Part shown: one piece after another, positions 12,301-22,122 of the stretch
How positions within the stretch are numbered: position 1 is the stretch's first letter
How the letters are laid out: every line of letters starts with the position of its first letter
The notes under the pieces: generated by a model
What the model saw: only the letters and a program-made list of their open reading frames with translations
Databases searched by the model: none
What the model was told of the DNA's origin: nothing
Position numbers and translations under genes: made by a program
NCBI GenBank assembly: GCA_034359265.1
Contig: CP136890.1
Span: 70,867,501-70,931,500, forward strand
DNA from: Canna indica
Lineage: Eukaryota; Streptophyta; Magnoliopsida; Zingiberales; Cannaceae
Reading direction: 5' to 3'
DNA length: 64,000 nucleotides

Positions 12301-15300
12301 TCGCCTTCAATGCACTCACTGTGGGAAGAAGGGTCATGATAATGACCATTGTTATTCCTTGCATGGTTATCCTCCTAGTCATCCATCTCACACTGCTGGT
12401 CTAGTACAGTCTGAGCAGCCCTAGCAGCCCTAGCAGCCCTAGCAGCCCCCATCGGATGGTATTCTAGGCAGTCAGCCACGATCCACTATCACTATTTCAT
12501 CTGATGAGTACACTCGGTTACTTCAGTATCAGCCTACTCAGATCTCATAGTCAAAGGAGCCAGACTCTTCTCCTCACAGAGATACTCCTACTGCATATCC
12601 GTCGCATAGTTCTGGTGGACATCCTTGGATTTTAGATTCAGGAGCATCTGATCATATGTCTGGTAACATTTCTGCTTTCTCTAATTTAGCCACCCCCACT
12701 TCCTCTACCATGGTCACTCTTGCTGATGGGTCATTCTCATCGGTAAAAGGCATTGGCCATGTCTCACCCACATCCACCCTACCACTCAAACACGTCCTTT
12801 ATATACCTCAGTTTCCCTTAGGCTTACTTTCGATTAGCAAACTCACTCGAGACCTGCAATGTTCTATTACATTTACTTCTGATTCTGTTTCTATTCAGGA
12901 TTCTCAGACTGGCAGGGTGATTGGCACAGGACATGAGTCTCGGGGGTTATACCGGCTGGCCGTGCCTTCCTCATCCGCATTGGTGGTTGACTCCTCTCCG
13001 TTGCAGATTCATAGTCAACTGGGACATCCTAACCTGCAGAAGCTGAAGAAGATGTGTCCTCGTCTCTCTTTCATTTCTTGTCTTGAGTGTGGGTCGTGTC
13101 AACTGGGTAAACATTCCCGATCTTCCTTTCCTCGTAGTCCCAATAAACGTGCCTTGGCACCTTTTTCTCTTGTTCATTCTAATATTTGGGGTCCTAGTCG
13201 TGTTTCTTCTAAGTTGGGTTTCAGATATTTTGTTACTTTCATAGAAGACTACTCTCGTATGACGTGGTTATTTCTAATGAAAGATAGATCTGAACTTTTT
13301 CATGTATTCTCTACTTTTTATGCTGAAATAAAAACTCAATTTGGTGTTTCCATTCGTATCCTGCGCAGGGAAAATGCTAAATAATATTTTTCAAATGCCT
13401 TCCGGCCTTTCTTCTCTACACAAGGCCTTCTCCATCAGTCCTCATGTCCACATACTCCTCAGCAGAATGGGATTGCTGAATGGAAGAATCGTCACTTAGT
13501 TGAGACAGCTCGTACCCTTCTACTGCACATGGGTGTACCCTTGCAGTTTTGGGATGATATTATTCTCACTGCCTGTTATCTTATTAACAGGATGTCATCT
13601 TCTGTTCTTCATGACCAAATTCCCTTTAGCATTCTCTTTCCTCTGATCCTTTATACAGTCTTCCTCCTCGTGTGTTTGGATGTACTTGTTTTGTTCATCA
13701 CCTTTCCTTGGGCAAAGACAAATTGTCTCCAAAATCCATTAAATGTGTCTTTCTTGGTTATTCACGTCTGCAGAAAGGTTATCGTTGTTACTCACCTAAG
13801 CTGCGACGTGCCTTTGTCTCCGCTGATGTTACTTTCTTTGAGTCTACCCCATTTTTCTTAAATCAGTCAACCACACCTGAGTTGGTCACTGAGGTCCTTC
13901 CCATTCCTGTTCCATTGTCCGTTACTGAGATCACTGAGGTCACATCTTCTCCGACTATTGAGGATTCACTGCCCCCCAGGCGAGAACCCACCTGGTTCTT
14001 TACTCGTCATGCACCTACAGAGGTAGCTCCAGCCTCCCCATCTGACTCCGTTGTCCTACCTGATCCCTCGCCTGTTCAGAACCTTCTTTACCTTCTGATC
14101 TTGACATGCCCATTGCTTTCAGAAAAGGTATCCGTAAGTGTTCCACTTCTTATCCTATATCTAATTATGTTTGCTATGATACCTTATCTCCTGAGTATTT
14201 TGCTTTTATCACTGCTCTCTCTAATGTTTCCATACCTCAGACTGTGTCTGGTGCTCTTTCTGATACGTGGTGGCGTCAGGCCATGATTGATGAGATGAGT
14301 GCATTACATTCTAATGGCATGTGGGAGTTGGTTCCTCTTCCTGATGGAAAATCCACTGTTGGTTGTAAGTGGGTCTTCACAGTCAAGACGACCCCTGATG
14401 GATCTATTGATCGACTTAAGGCTCGGTTGGTAGCTAAAGGATACACGCAGCAGTATTGTGTAGACTACTTAGATGCATTTTCTCCAATTGCTAAAATTGC
14501 TTCTGTGCGTTTGCTCCTCACTCTTGCAGCTATTTTTGGTTGGCGACTTCATCAGCTTGATATCAAGAATGCCTTTCTGCATGGTGATCTTGATGATGAG
14601 GTATATATGGAGCAATCTCCAGGTTTTGTTGCTCAGGGGGAGTCTACCTTAGTTTGCAGACTGAAGAAGTCCCTTTATGATTTGAAACAATCCTCACGTG
14701 CTTGGTTTGGCAAGTTTAGTTCTGCTATTACCAAATTTGGTATGATCAGGAGTACTTCAGATCACTCAGTCTTCTTTCGCACTTCTTCTACTGGGAAACA
14801 AGTGATTCTAATTGTCTATGTAGACAATATCATTATTACTGGAAATGATACAGAAGAGATACAAAGGTTGAAAACTCATTTACATCAGCAGTTTCAAACT
14901 AAAAATTTGGGTGATTTGAAATATTTTCTTGGCATTGAAGTAGCTCGGTCAGGGAAAGCTATTTATATCTCTCAGAGGAAGTATGTGGTTGACATGCTAC
15001 AAGAGGCAGGCATGTTGGGTGCACGACCTGTGGACACTCCCATGGATCCAAATACAAAGTTGCTATCAGAACAAGTAGAGCTCTTAGCTGATCCAAGTCC
15101 ATATTGTAGATTGGTGGGCAAGCTAAACTATCTTACAATTACGAGGCCTGATATATCTTTTGTTGTAAGTGTAGTTAGTCAATTCCTTGATTCACCTCGT
15201 GAGAGTCACTGAGAAGCTACATTAAGGATTCTTCGTTATCTCAAGGCTGCACCAGGAAAAGGACTCTTATATAGTGATCGAGGGCACCTACAGGTGACAG

Positions 15301-16733
15301 GTTATTGTGATGCTAATTGGGCTGGCTAACCTAGTGATCGCCGATCAACTTCTGGATATTGTGTAATGCTTGGTGGTAATTTAATTTCATGGAAAAGCAA
15401 GAAGCAGACCGTTGTAGCTAGGTCCAGTGCAGAGGCAGAATATAGGGCTATGGCCCTTGCAACATGTGAATTGATATGGCTCAAACAATTGATGGGAGAA
15501 CTTGGTATCACTCAAGTAGAACCAATGAAATTACTCTGCGATAATCAGGCAGCTATGCATATTGCCTCTAATTCAATATTTCATGAGAGGACAAAACACA
15601 TAGAAATTGATTATCATTTCATAAGGGAAAAAGTACAATCCAAGGAAGTAGTCTTATCATTTATGAGTTCCAATAACCAATTAGTTGATGTGTTAACTAA
15701 GTCGATAAGAGGTCCAAGAGTGATCTACATATGTAGCAAGTTAGGCATGCATGATATATTTGCTCCAACTTGAGGGGGAGTATTGAAGGGCCATATTGTA
15801 AATGTCATTGTATCTCTGGACTAGAATGTAAAAAGACAAGTATTATATATTATGGTAGAAGGGGACTACCAATCTAATTCTTTTCTCCCCTAATTTTACA
15901 GATACCATCAGAGTTCTCTTAGATACTGCTTACAACTAGCCATTAGATCGGAGCTTAAACAACTTGAATAACTAGATTCTAATAGAAAATATTATCCTCG
16001 TGACTAAGTAGGAAGAAGCTAGTGCGTATTAATTTGAATTAAAATCTTATCATCATCTCATGCGCTCTTAACTAGCATGAATGAACTTTCTTTGAATTAG
16101 ACTTAATAAAGCACTAATTTGGAAATATCAAAGTACTTCATGAAATCTCCAAGGCTCCCCTTGAGCACACTCTCGAACAGCATCATTAGGAAATCGACCT
16201 CCGCCTGTTTGACGAAATGCACGAGCCACCAGTTAGCCAAGAAACAAAAACAAGACATCGAAAGACCCAAAAGACAGAATTGCAAACCTCGACCCAACCT
16301 CGGGACGGGTCCAGTTCTCGGAGGAGAAGGCGTAAACGGTGAGCGCACGAACCCCCCACCGGCCGGAGAGTTCCACGATCTTCTTGAGGGCGCGGTGGCC
16401 GGCCTCGTGCCCGAACGACGACGGCATCCCCCTGGCCCTCGCCCACCTTGAGCTCCCGTCCATTATGATTGCCACATGCTTCGGCAGCGGTCCCTGCCGC
16501 AAGAGGGACGGCAGCGCAGCTCCTTCCTCCGACTCCTCTCTTACAGTTGCCGCCGCCGCCGAGGAGGCGTCGGTCGGAAGAGCGGCGCAAAGTGAAGGGG
16601 AGCTGCGGGGTCGGGTGGGAGTTAAAAGCAACGAGGTGTTTGCAATAATTCCTCTACTAGAAAGACTACAGAGGTGAGCGGAATAGGGTTTTTGGTGGTT
16701 CAAAGGGAACGCGGTGTGGACAGTGGAGAGCAT
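9346..16733 (-). CDS. cis-Prenyltransferase, plastid type (3 exons)
   Basis: Reading down the minus strand the exons are 16733-16299, 16204-16137 and 9793-9346, with GT-AG junctions and correct phase, giving 316 residues. The enzyme adds isopentenyl diphosphate units in cis to an allylic starter to make polyprenyl diphosphate (dehydrodolichyl/undecaprenyl diphosphate synthase family). Conserved blocks are visible: [13 protein letters not shown] (85-97, catalytic Asp92), [15 protein letters not shown] (131-145), and [15 protein letters not shown] (262-276) followed by [12 protein letters not shown]. The usual Asn after MDG is Ser here. Residues 1-60 are Ser/Thr/Arg-rich with few acids, suggesting a chloroplast transit peptide. 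Intron 2 is 6.3 kb because a Copia element sits in it on the opposite strand. The exons carry no stop or frameshift, so the gene looks functional. Confidence 0.9.
9794..10846 (-). other. Proximal part of cis-prenyltransferase intron 2
   Basis: AT-rich intron sequence without a recognisable element. The small frames at 9994-10490 have no family resemblance that I can name. Confidence 0.5.
10852..10971 (+). repeat. 5' LTR of the intronic Copia element
   Basis: 120 bp, starting TGTTGAAGGG and ending TTTTACA. It matches the 3' copy except at about positions 2, 14 and 24. The small size is notable for Copia. Confidence 0.93.
10972..10983 (+). promoter_or_regulatory. Primer-binding site of the Copia element
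   Basis: TGGTATCAGAGC directly abuts the 5' LTR and is complementary to the 3' end of plant initiator tRNA-Met, the usual primer of Copia reverse transcription. Confidence 0.9.
10984..11596 (+). other. Copia 5' leader with CGGCTCCTCACGCCCGC-type repeats
   Basis: Untranslated leader between the primer-binding site and gag. It holds imperfect direct repeats (GAACGCCGGCTCCTCACGC, later TTGCGGCGCGT several times) that create open frames on both strands without any protein resemblance. An A-run ends it near 11565-11580. Confidence 0.6.
11597..12424 (+). pseudogene. Copia gag, broken
   Basis: The first part (11597-12112) has the Copia gag core, opening with [18 protein letters not shown] stop at about 12110 separates it from the second part, which carries a CCHC zinc knuckle, [14 protein letters not shown], after an Arg/Gly-rich stretch. 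The next stops are in a short tandem repeat CAGCCCTAG (12416-12445) that brings TAG into frame several times. Gag would package element RNA in virus-like particles; this copy cannot make it in full. Confidence 0.85.
12600..15775 (+). pseudogene. Copia pol (protease, integrase, reverse transcriptase, RNase H), broken
   Basis: In order: protease with [11 protein letters not shown] (near 12625), GAG-pre-integrase (13000-13130), integrase core (13160-13560) broken by a stop at about 13381, a frameshifted C-terminal integrase (13560-13860), reverse transcriptase (14260-14900) with [27 protein letters not shown] and a YVDN box, and RNase H (15366-15773) with [11 protein letters not shown] and the C-terminal [14 protein letters not shown]. 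The catalytic YVDD is changed to YVDN. Stops lie at 15210 and 15328. Sequence beyond the coding part is the polypurine tract. Confidence 0.9.
15781..15900 (+). repeat. 3' LTR of the intronic Copia element
   Basis: 120 bp, starting TATTGAAGGG (TA where the 5' copy has TG) and ending TTTTACA, followed by the duplicated target GATAC. Confidence 0.93.
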
Positions 16734-17140
16734 GTTCGGTCTTGTCTAACTACTGGGCAAATTTGCTGGGTTTGTTAGCGTGCACATGCCTTTTAAGGAA
16801 GTGGTAACATCAAACATAGAATGCTACGGGAGTAGCATTAATATCACTTCCAAGTGGAAGGACAGAGGAAAATGTTATAAGACTGCAAGCGTTGATTTGT
16901 GCCACGTGTCAAACACAAGTTTAACCGAGTCTTCGATGGAACGAGAAGAGGATATGAATACTCCATCATTTCTGCAACGCCAAAGACTCCACAGTGTGCA
17001 ACCCAACAACTCTGATCGATTGGTGTTCGGATTTTGGCTCGAGCAGAGTTTGGACCAACCGTCCCCAATGGAAGAGACTCGTATAAGGCCAGTAGTGTTC
17101 ACCGGAAGACTGATATAAAACGAAGAGGCGAAGAGACCTT
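16734..17140 (-). other. Upstream region of the cis-prenyltransferase gene
   Basis: No coding content that I trust. The promoter should lie here, reading to the left; I see no unambiguous TATA box. Confidence 0.4.
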
Positions 17141-17149
17141 ACTTGATCT

Positions 17150-17451
17150 CAGAACTCAAATGGAAATACACTCACACAGAAGCAAATTTATACAGAATAC
17201 TTTCAACTAGTATAGATCAGAATACAAATTAATAACAGAGAAGACACGTACACGATTGAGTCAAGATGACAAAGAAAGCTGATCACATATTCAAATTCCA
17301 AAGTACCGAAGATAACAAAAATGGTTTACAAGTGTCTTATTTATAGTTCAGCTAAGTACAAGCTATTGTACTTAATCCAATGCAAAAGTTATTGTAAACT
17401 AACTATGCAATTACAAGTTGTATGCTACAGATTACACATTAACTCTGAACA
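17150..17451 (-). repeat. 3' LTR of the second Copia element
   Basis: On the minus strand the LTR opens TGTTCAGAGTTAATG right after the purine tract AAGGGGGAG. It contains CTATAAATAAG (plus-strand 17335-17350), a good TATA box. The far end was not fixed because no partner LTR is in the window. Confidence 0.65.
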
Positions 17452-17641
17452 CTCCCCCTTAATGGGAAATCTGTTTCACTTCAATTATGTCTCGAAAATA
17501 TATGAATTTGTCTAATGGCAGAGTTTTGGTGAAGATATCTGCATGTTGGTCTTCAGTTCTACAGGATATCAAATTGATGAGCCCATTTTGTATCTGATCT
17601 CTAATAAAGTGATGCTTGATTTCTATGGGCTCGTTTGGTAC

Positions 17642-19010
17642 CACTACAAGAAATATGATGATTTTCGACGACCATTGTAGTCGAAAGTTGGTCGAAAATA
17701 TTGATTTACCGACCAAATTTCGACTGGTTACCGAGGCTAATATTTGCGTCGGTAAAACCTTGGTCGAAACGAGTACCAATAGCTTATCGACAAAAAATAT
17801 AGTCGATAATTATCGACCAAGGTTTTAATCGAAAAGTTATCGATAGTTCCTCGGTAACTACCGACAAAAGTTTTGTCGGTTGCTCTAGGTAATTTCTGAC
17901 TACAAGTGTCGTCGAAAATTGTGGTCGGTAATTACCGACGACATGTCGTTGGAATGTCGTCGAAAATTCTAAGATTTTGTTTTTTTAAAAAAAAGCTAAT
18001 AAATCGGGCTGAAAGCAGCAGCTCAACGCTCCTCCCTCCATGCCTATCGCATTTGTGCCTCCCTCGCCTTCGCAGGCGTTGTCGCTAGCGGGAAGACGAG
18101 TTTTTGAGTTCTTGAGTTCTTGAACTGCAGGTGACGAGGGCGTGGACGACGAGAACGGTGGCCGAGACGTAGAGGATCGATCACCGAGTTGTTGAGCTGG
18201 CACTGTAGGAAGCGCTGCAGCGGGAAGACAAAGGTGAAGGCCGGAGAAGTGCAGGGGGATGAACCACATGGCCTGACACCTCGCCGGCTTGCTTCGCCAC
18301 GTCCTCCGGCTACCTCGTGAGGAGCAAGATCGGCGTGGGGAGGAGGAAGACGGCGCAGAGGAGCAGCACGATCCACGACTGACGGATGGAAACATTCCAC
18401 CAACAGTGGAGAGAAGCACCTCAGCGAGAAGAAGTAGAAGTGAAGAAGAAGGGAAGAAAAATATATAATTAAATATAAAAAATATTCTTAAAAAAGAGAG
18501 CATGAGGCGGGAAATCTCCCGCCTCCTGCTTGGGTGGCCGCACACGCTCTTTTTGGTCGAAAATTTTTGTCGGTAACTCTTTCCGACGCAAAGACGTGTC
18601 GGAAATCTAACGAAAATTTTCGACAACATCTTCTCGTCGAAAGTTGTGGTCGATAAATCCAATATTTCTCGTCGGTAATTCTTTTTGATGCCGAAAGTTG
18701 TCGGAACTTTAACGAAAATTTTCGACGAAAGATTTTCGTCGAAAATTTTGGTCGATAAGTTCAGTATAAAATTATGTCATTAATATTTTCGACGAACTTG
18801 CGAGTACAAAATATGTCGAAAATTATTTTCGACCAAATTTTCGACGAAAATTCATCGATAATAATATAATAATTTTTCGACACATTTTGGTCGAAAAGTT
18901 TTGTCGGTAACTCTTTCCGACGCTATGGGTCGTCGGGAATATAACGAAAATTTTTGACAACATCTTCTCGTCGGAAATTGTGGTCGATAAATCTAAATTT
19001 TCTTGTAGTG
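17642..19010. mobile_element. Non-autonomous CACTA (En/Spm) element, 1369 bp, with captured gene sequence
   Basis: Begins CACTACAAGAAATATG and ends TTTTCTTGTAGTG, the canonical CACTA termini, with a perfect 3-bp duplication TAC (17639-17641 and 19011-19013). Subterminal regions on both sides carry many copies of a short motif of the type GTCGAAAATT / GTCGGTAA, where transposase binding is expected for this superfamily. No transposase is encoded. A GC-rich central block (about 18000-18430) is foreign to the element and contains a transporter-gene fragment. Confidence 0.92.
18131..18390 (-). pseudogene. Captured MATE/DETOXIFICATION transporter fragment
   Basis: Translating the minus strand and allowing frame changes gives consecutive blocks of the plant MATE efflux family: SWIVLLLCAVFLLPTPILL, a stop codon, PEDVAKQAGEVSG, then in a second frame MWFIPLHFSG, in a third FPLQRFLQCQLNNSVID, and back in the first frame ATVLVVHALVT. 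The order and spacing match one stretch of a MATE protein (membrane segments around the FPLQRFLQCQ motif). At least three frame breaks and a stop make it non-functional. It is bounded by CACTA subterminal repeats, so it was probably picked up by the transposon. Identification rests on motif recall, without a search. Confidence 0.72.
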
Positions 19011-19087
19011 TACACCGTATAGTATTAGCATGTATAATATTAGTCTGTATTGACTAACTTGTATAGTACTAGTATGTATTGGCTAAT

Positions 19088-19287
19088 CTGTATAATATAA
19101 TATAATATAATATAATATAATATAATATAATATAATATAATATAATATAATGTAATATATATTATATTATATATATATATTATATAATGTAATATAATAT
19201 AATATAATATAATATAATATATAATAATATACACTATAATATTATATTATATGTAATATATTATTATAATATAATATAATATAAAAA
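19088..19287. repeat. (TATAA)n-type AT microsatellite
   Basis: About 60 bp of pure TATAA units followed by interrupted TATAATATAT runs. It lies in the right part of the Harbinger-like element. The minus-strand reading frame of Tyr and Ile through it is an artefact. Confidence 0.85.
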
Positions 19288-21624
19288 ATTATATAATATA
19301 TTTTATCGTTAGAAATATTTCATAAATTAAAATTATTTTTTAAAATATTTTTTAATTTTTGGCCAGAGGTAAAATGAGTATCCAAAATATTGAAAGTTCT
19401 AGTGCAAGCTAATGAAGAGTAATACACCTTATGGCAACTTATGTGGTACTATTTTTAGTGCATAAATTAGTTAATACCCTTCCCAAATACTGTATAGTAT
19501 TATCCTAATACTATACAGGAGACTTATATAGGATACCAAATATGCCCTGTGTGTTTTGTTCTACCATGCAATTCTGGATTGTGTGCCATTGCTATGGTAG
19601 AGATGTTGTCACAGTATATATTTGTTGCTTGCTTGACTTCAATTCCAAAATCTGCAAGTATACATCTCATCCATATTGCCTGACAGCTTGCAGTAGTTGC
19701 TGATATGTACTCAGCTTCTGCTGAAGACAAAGCAGTAGAGTTTTGTTTCTTGATCCCCAACAAACAGAACTTGTTCCTATTTTGAATATATATCATGAAG
19801 TGCTCCTCCTGTCTTCATATGAGCCTGCCCAATCACTGTCTGAGTAACCAGTTAACACTAACTCAGATGCTTTCATGTAATGCATGCCAAAGTTTTCAGT
19901 TCCCTTCAAATCTCTCAGAATTCTTTTTGCAGCTTTCATGTGAGTTAACTTCGGCTCATTCATATACCTTGACAGCATACTCACACTGAATAGAATATCA
20001 GGCCTGGTGTGTGTTGAATAGAGTAGACTTCCAATCAAGCTTCTATACATATGAGCATTAGCATTGATTTCATCAGTACAACAATTCAATTTTGTTCCAG
20101 TTACCATTGGGGTGGAAACTGGATGACATAAGCTCATACCAAATTTATTCAGCAAATCTGAAATGTACTTCTTCTGTGAGACCCATATTCCTTCTTCTTC
20201 CTTAATTATTTCTAACCCAAGGAAGTATTTCATCATTCCCAAATCAGTCATTTCAAAACATTCAAACATTCTGTTTTTGAATTCATCTTTCATTCTTTCA
20301 TCATTGATGCAATAGAGAAGATCATCTACATAAAGTAGTACTATCAGTATATGATTCATACTTCTCTTTACATATAAAGTGTATTCATTTTTGCTTCTCA
20401 AAAACTTCTCAGTTACGAAGAAATTGTCTATCTTTTCATACCAGCTCCTTGGAGCTTGTTTGAGACCATACAATGCTTTTCTAAGTTTGTATACCAGATT
20501 TTCTTTTCCCTTCATTTCAAATCCCTTCGGCTGCCTCACATATACATCTTCCTTCAAATCACCATTCAAAAATGTTGATTTCACATCAAGTTGATATATT
20601 TTCCATTCATATATAGCAGCTGCTGATAGTAAGATTCTAGTAGTGTCAAAACGTGCTACTGGAGCAAATGTCTCAAAGCAATCTGTACCAACTGATTGCA
20701 TATATCCTTGAGCTACTAGTCGAGCTTTAAGCTTGTTGATTTCTCCATCAGCCTTCCTTTTGATCTTGTAAATCCATTTTAGACCTATAGGAGTCTTTCC
20801 TTTAGGTAATTTTGTCAAACTCCACGTGTCATGTTTTGTTATAGAGTCCATCTCTTCTTTCATAGCATTCAGTCATTCAGAACTTCTTGCAGCCTCTTCA
20901 AATGAGGTTGGTTCAATCAGTTCAGTAAGATTACACCTCTCACATCTGCTATATAATTCAGTCAAGTCTATGAAGCCCCTTGGAGGTGTAAGTGATTCAT
21001 CTTCACTTGTTCCACTTTCCTCCTCTTCTAATTCAGTATTGATATCCTTATTGTTTTCTTCAATTGATTCCTCTTCCTGCTCATCTGCTTCTTGAACCTC
21101 TGTATCTGATTTCTGATCAATGTGAATAACATTGGTTCTCTTGTTAGCTTCATCTGATGAGCAAACAATACCAAGTTCTTTCTCATCAAATTTTACATCC
21201 CCGTTAACTATCAGTTCTTTCTTTTCAGGATCAAACAATCTATACCCCTTTGTTTCAGCACTATATCCAACTAGTATAGTCTTCTTGATTTTATCATCAA
21301 GTTTCCTCCTAATCTGCTTTGGTATATGACAGTAAGCCCTGCAACCAAATATTCTGATATTACTTAGGTCTGGTTTTCTTTTGTACCAAGCTTCATAAGG
21401 AGTTTGATCAGTCACTACTTTTGTTGGACTTCTGTTTACTAGTATACTAATGTATTGACTGCCTCAGCCCATAGTTGTTTTGGCAAGTTACTTTCTCTTA
21501 GTAAACATCTAGTCATCTCAATGAGAACTCTATTCTTTCTTTCAGCCACCCCATTTTGCTGGGGTGTATAGCTTGTTGTGAGTTGATGTAGTATTCCTTG
21601 AAGGAGAAGCAAATTTAGTGTGAT

Positions 21625-22122
21625 TTGAAAAGTGGAGAGGAGGAACAAGCAAAATTTCAACAAATGCTGAAAAGAGGTAAGGCAGCAAACAATAAGCAAG
21701 AAAGACAGTGGATTGCAAAAGAGAAGAAAAGTGCTGATGGAGAATTTAGATTCATGGCTACAATTATCAAAGAAAAAGAGGATGCAATGGAGAAAACAAA
21801 AAATAAAGAAAATGATGAATTAAATGTACTGTCTGAAAAGCTCTCAGAGTCATTCAGAAAATTTTTAGAAAATGAGCATGCTAAAGAAGATTTCCTAGAG
21901 GCTGGTCCGAATCCTGAAATGTTAAGAGAAAGGAAAAAGGATGAGGTGAAGAGCAGGAAAGGATGTGAGAAAGATAAGTTTTTGATAGATATTCCTATAG
22001 AATATAAAAATATCATAGCAAAGAAGAAGAAATATTCAAAGGAAGACAGTATGTTAAAGGATGAAGGAGACCCTGAACAAGTGGATGTCATGGAGGAAAA
22101 CATTACCAGGAATACACAATGA
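21625..22122 (+). pseudogene. LINE ORF1-like protein, N-terminus missing
   Basis: 165 residues, very rich in Lys and Glu and predicted to be helical or coiled coil throughout. No RNA-recognition motif or zinc knuckle is visible, so this may be only the C-terminal part of ORF1. Its TGA overlaps the ATG of ORF2 (ATGA at 22119-22122). The first codons derive from sequence at the Copia junction. Confidence 0.6.

Larger units (their letters stand above)
10852..15900 (+). mobile_element. Copia LTR retrotransposon, structurally complete, coding capacity decayed
   Basis: Two 120-bp LTRs (10852-10971 and 15781-15900) differ at only three positions that I can see. The element is flanked by a perfect 5-bp duplication GATAC (10847-10851 and 15901-15905). 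TGGTATCAGAGC follows the 5' LTR as a primer-binding site for initiator tRNA-Met, and GAGGGGGAG precedes the 3' LTR as polypurine tract. The order gag, protease, integrase, reverse transcriptase, RNase H is that of Copia. Stops and frameshifts are scattered through the coding region. It is inserted in intron 2 of the cis-prenyltransferase gene in antisense orientation. Confidence 0.93.
17627..19547. mobile_element. PIF/Harbinger-like element inserted in Copia RNase H
   Basis: Left end GGGCTCGTTTGGTACC, right end GGATACCAAATATGCCC (inverted, several mismatches). Flanks are TAT (17624-17626) and TGT (19548-19550), a 3-bp duplication with one mismatch, which also accounts for the one extra codon between GRTKH and EIKHHF. 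The element's own sequence is short and AT-rich (19011-19547); most of its length is a CACTA element that entered close to its left end. No transposase is visible. Confidence 0.75.
17150..21624 (-). mobile_element. Second Copia retrotransposon, 5' part missing, split by nested insertions
   Basis: On the minus strand, integrase, reverse transcriptase and RNase H run from 21624 down to 19548, stop at an inserted element (17627-19547), and resume at 17626 with the RNase H end, a polypurine tract and a 3' LTR. Gag, protease and the 5' LTR are absent: the element ends abruptly at the LINE at about 21625. The lower LTR boundary near 17150 is approximate. Confidence 0.85.
17459..21624 (-). pseudogene. 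Copia pol of the second element, interrupted
   Basis: Integrase C-terminal half (21624-20873) with TPQQNGVAERKNR; reverse transcriptase (20863-19793) with KARLVAQGYMQ, QLDVKSTFLNGDL and an intact YVDD (LLYVDDLLY); RNase H (19796-19548 and 17626-17459) with SSAEAEYISATTA, ending GRTKH, then EIKHHFIRDQ and HADIFTKTLPLDKF. A TGA and a frameshift occur near 19796. The break in GRTKH/EIKHHF is exactly where the Harbinger-like element entered, so the two parts were once continuous. Confidence 0.88.

Noticed and set aside
17459..17779. A 106-codon minus-strand frame as a single protein
   Set aside because: Its first half comes from CACTA and Harbinger-like ends and only the second half is Copia RNase H.
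17985..18662. 225-codon minus-strand frame as an expressed gene
   Set aside because: It spans the CACTA-captured MATE fragment, but the homology changes frame several times, so the long frame is accidental.
21657..22103. 148-codon Ser/Phe-rich frame antisense to LINE ORF1
   Set aside because: Mirror of a Lys/Glu-rich coding strand; no homology expected.
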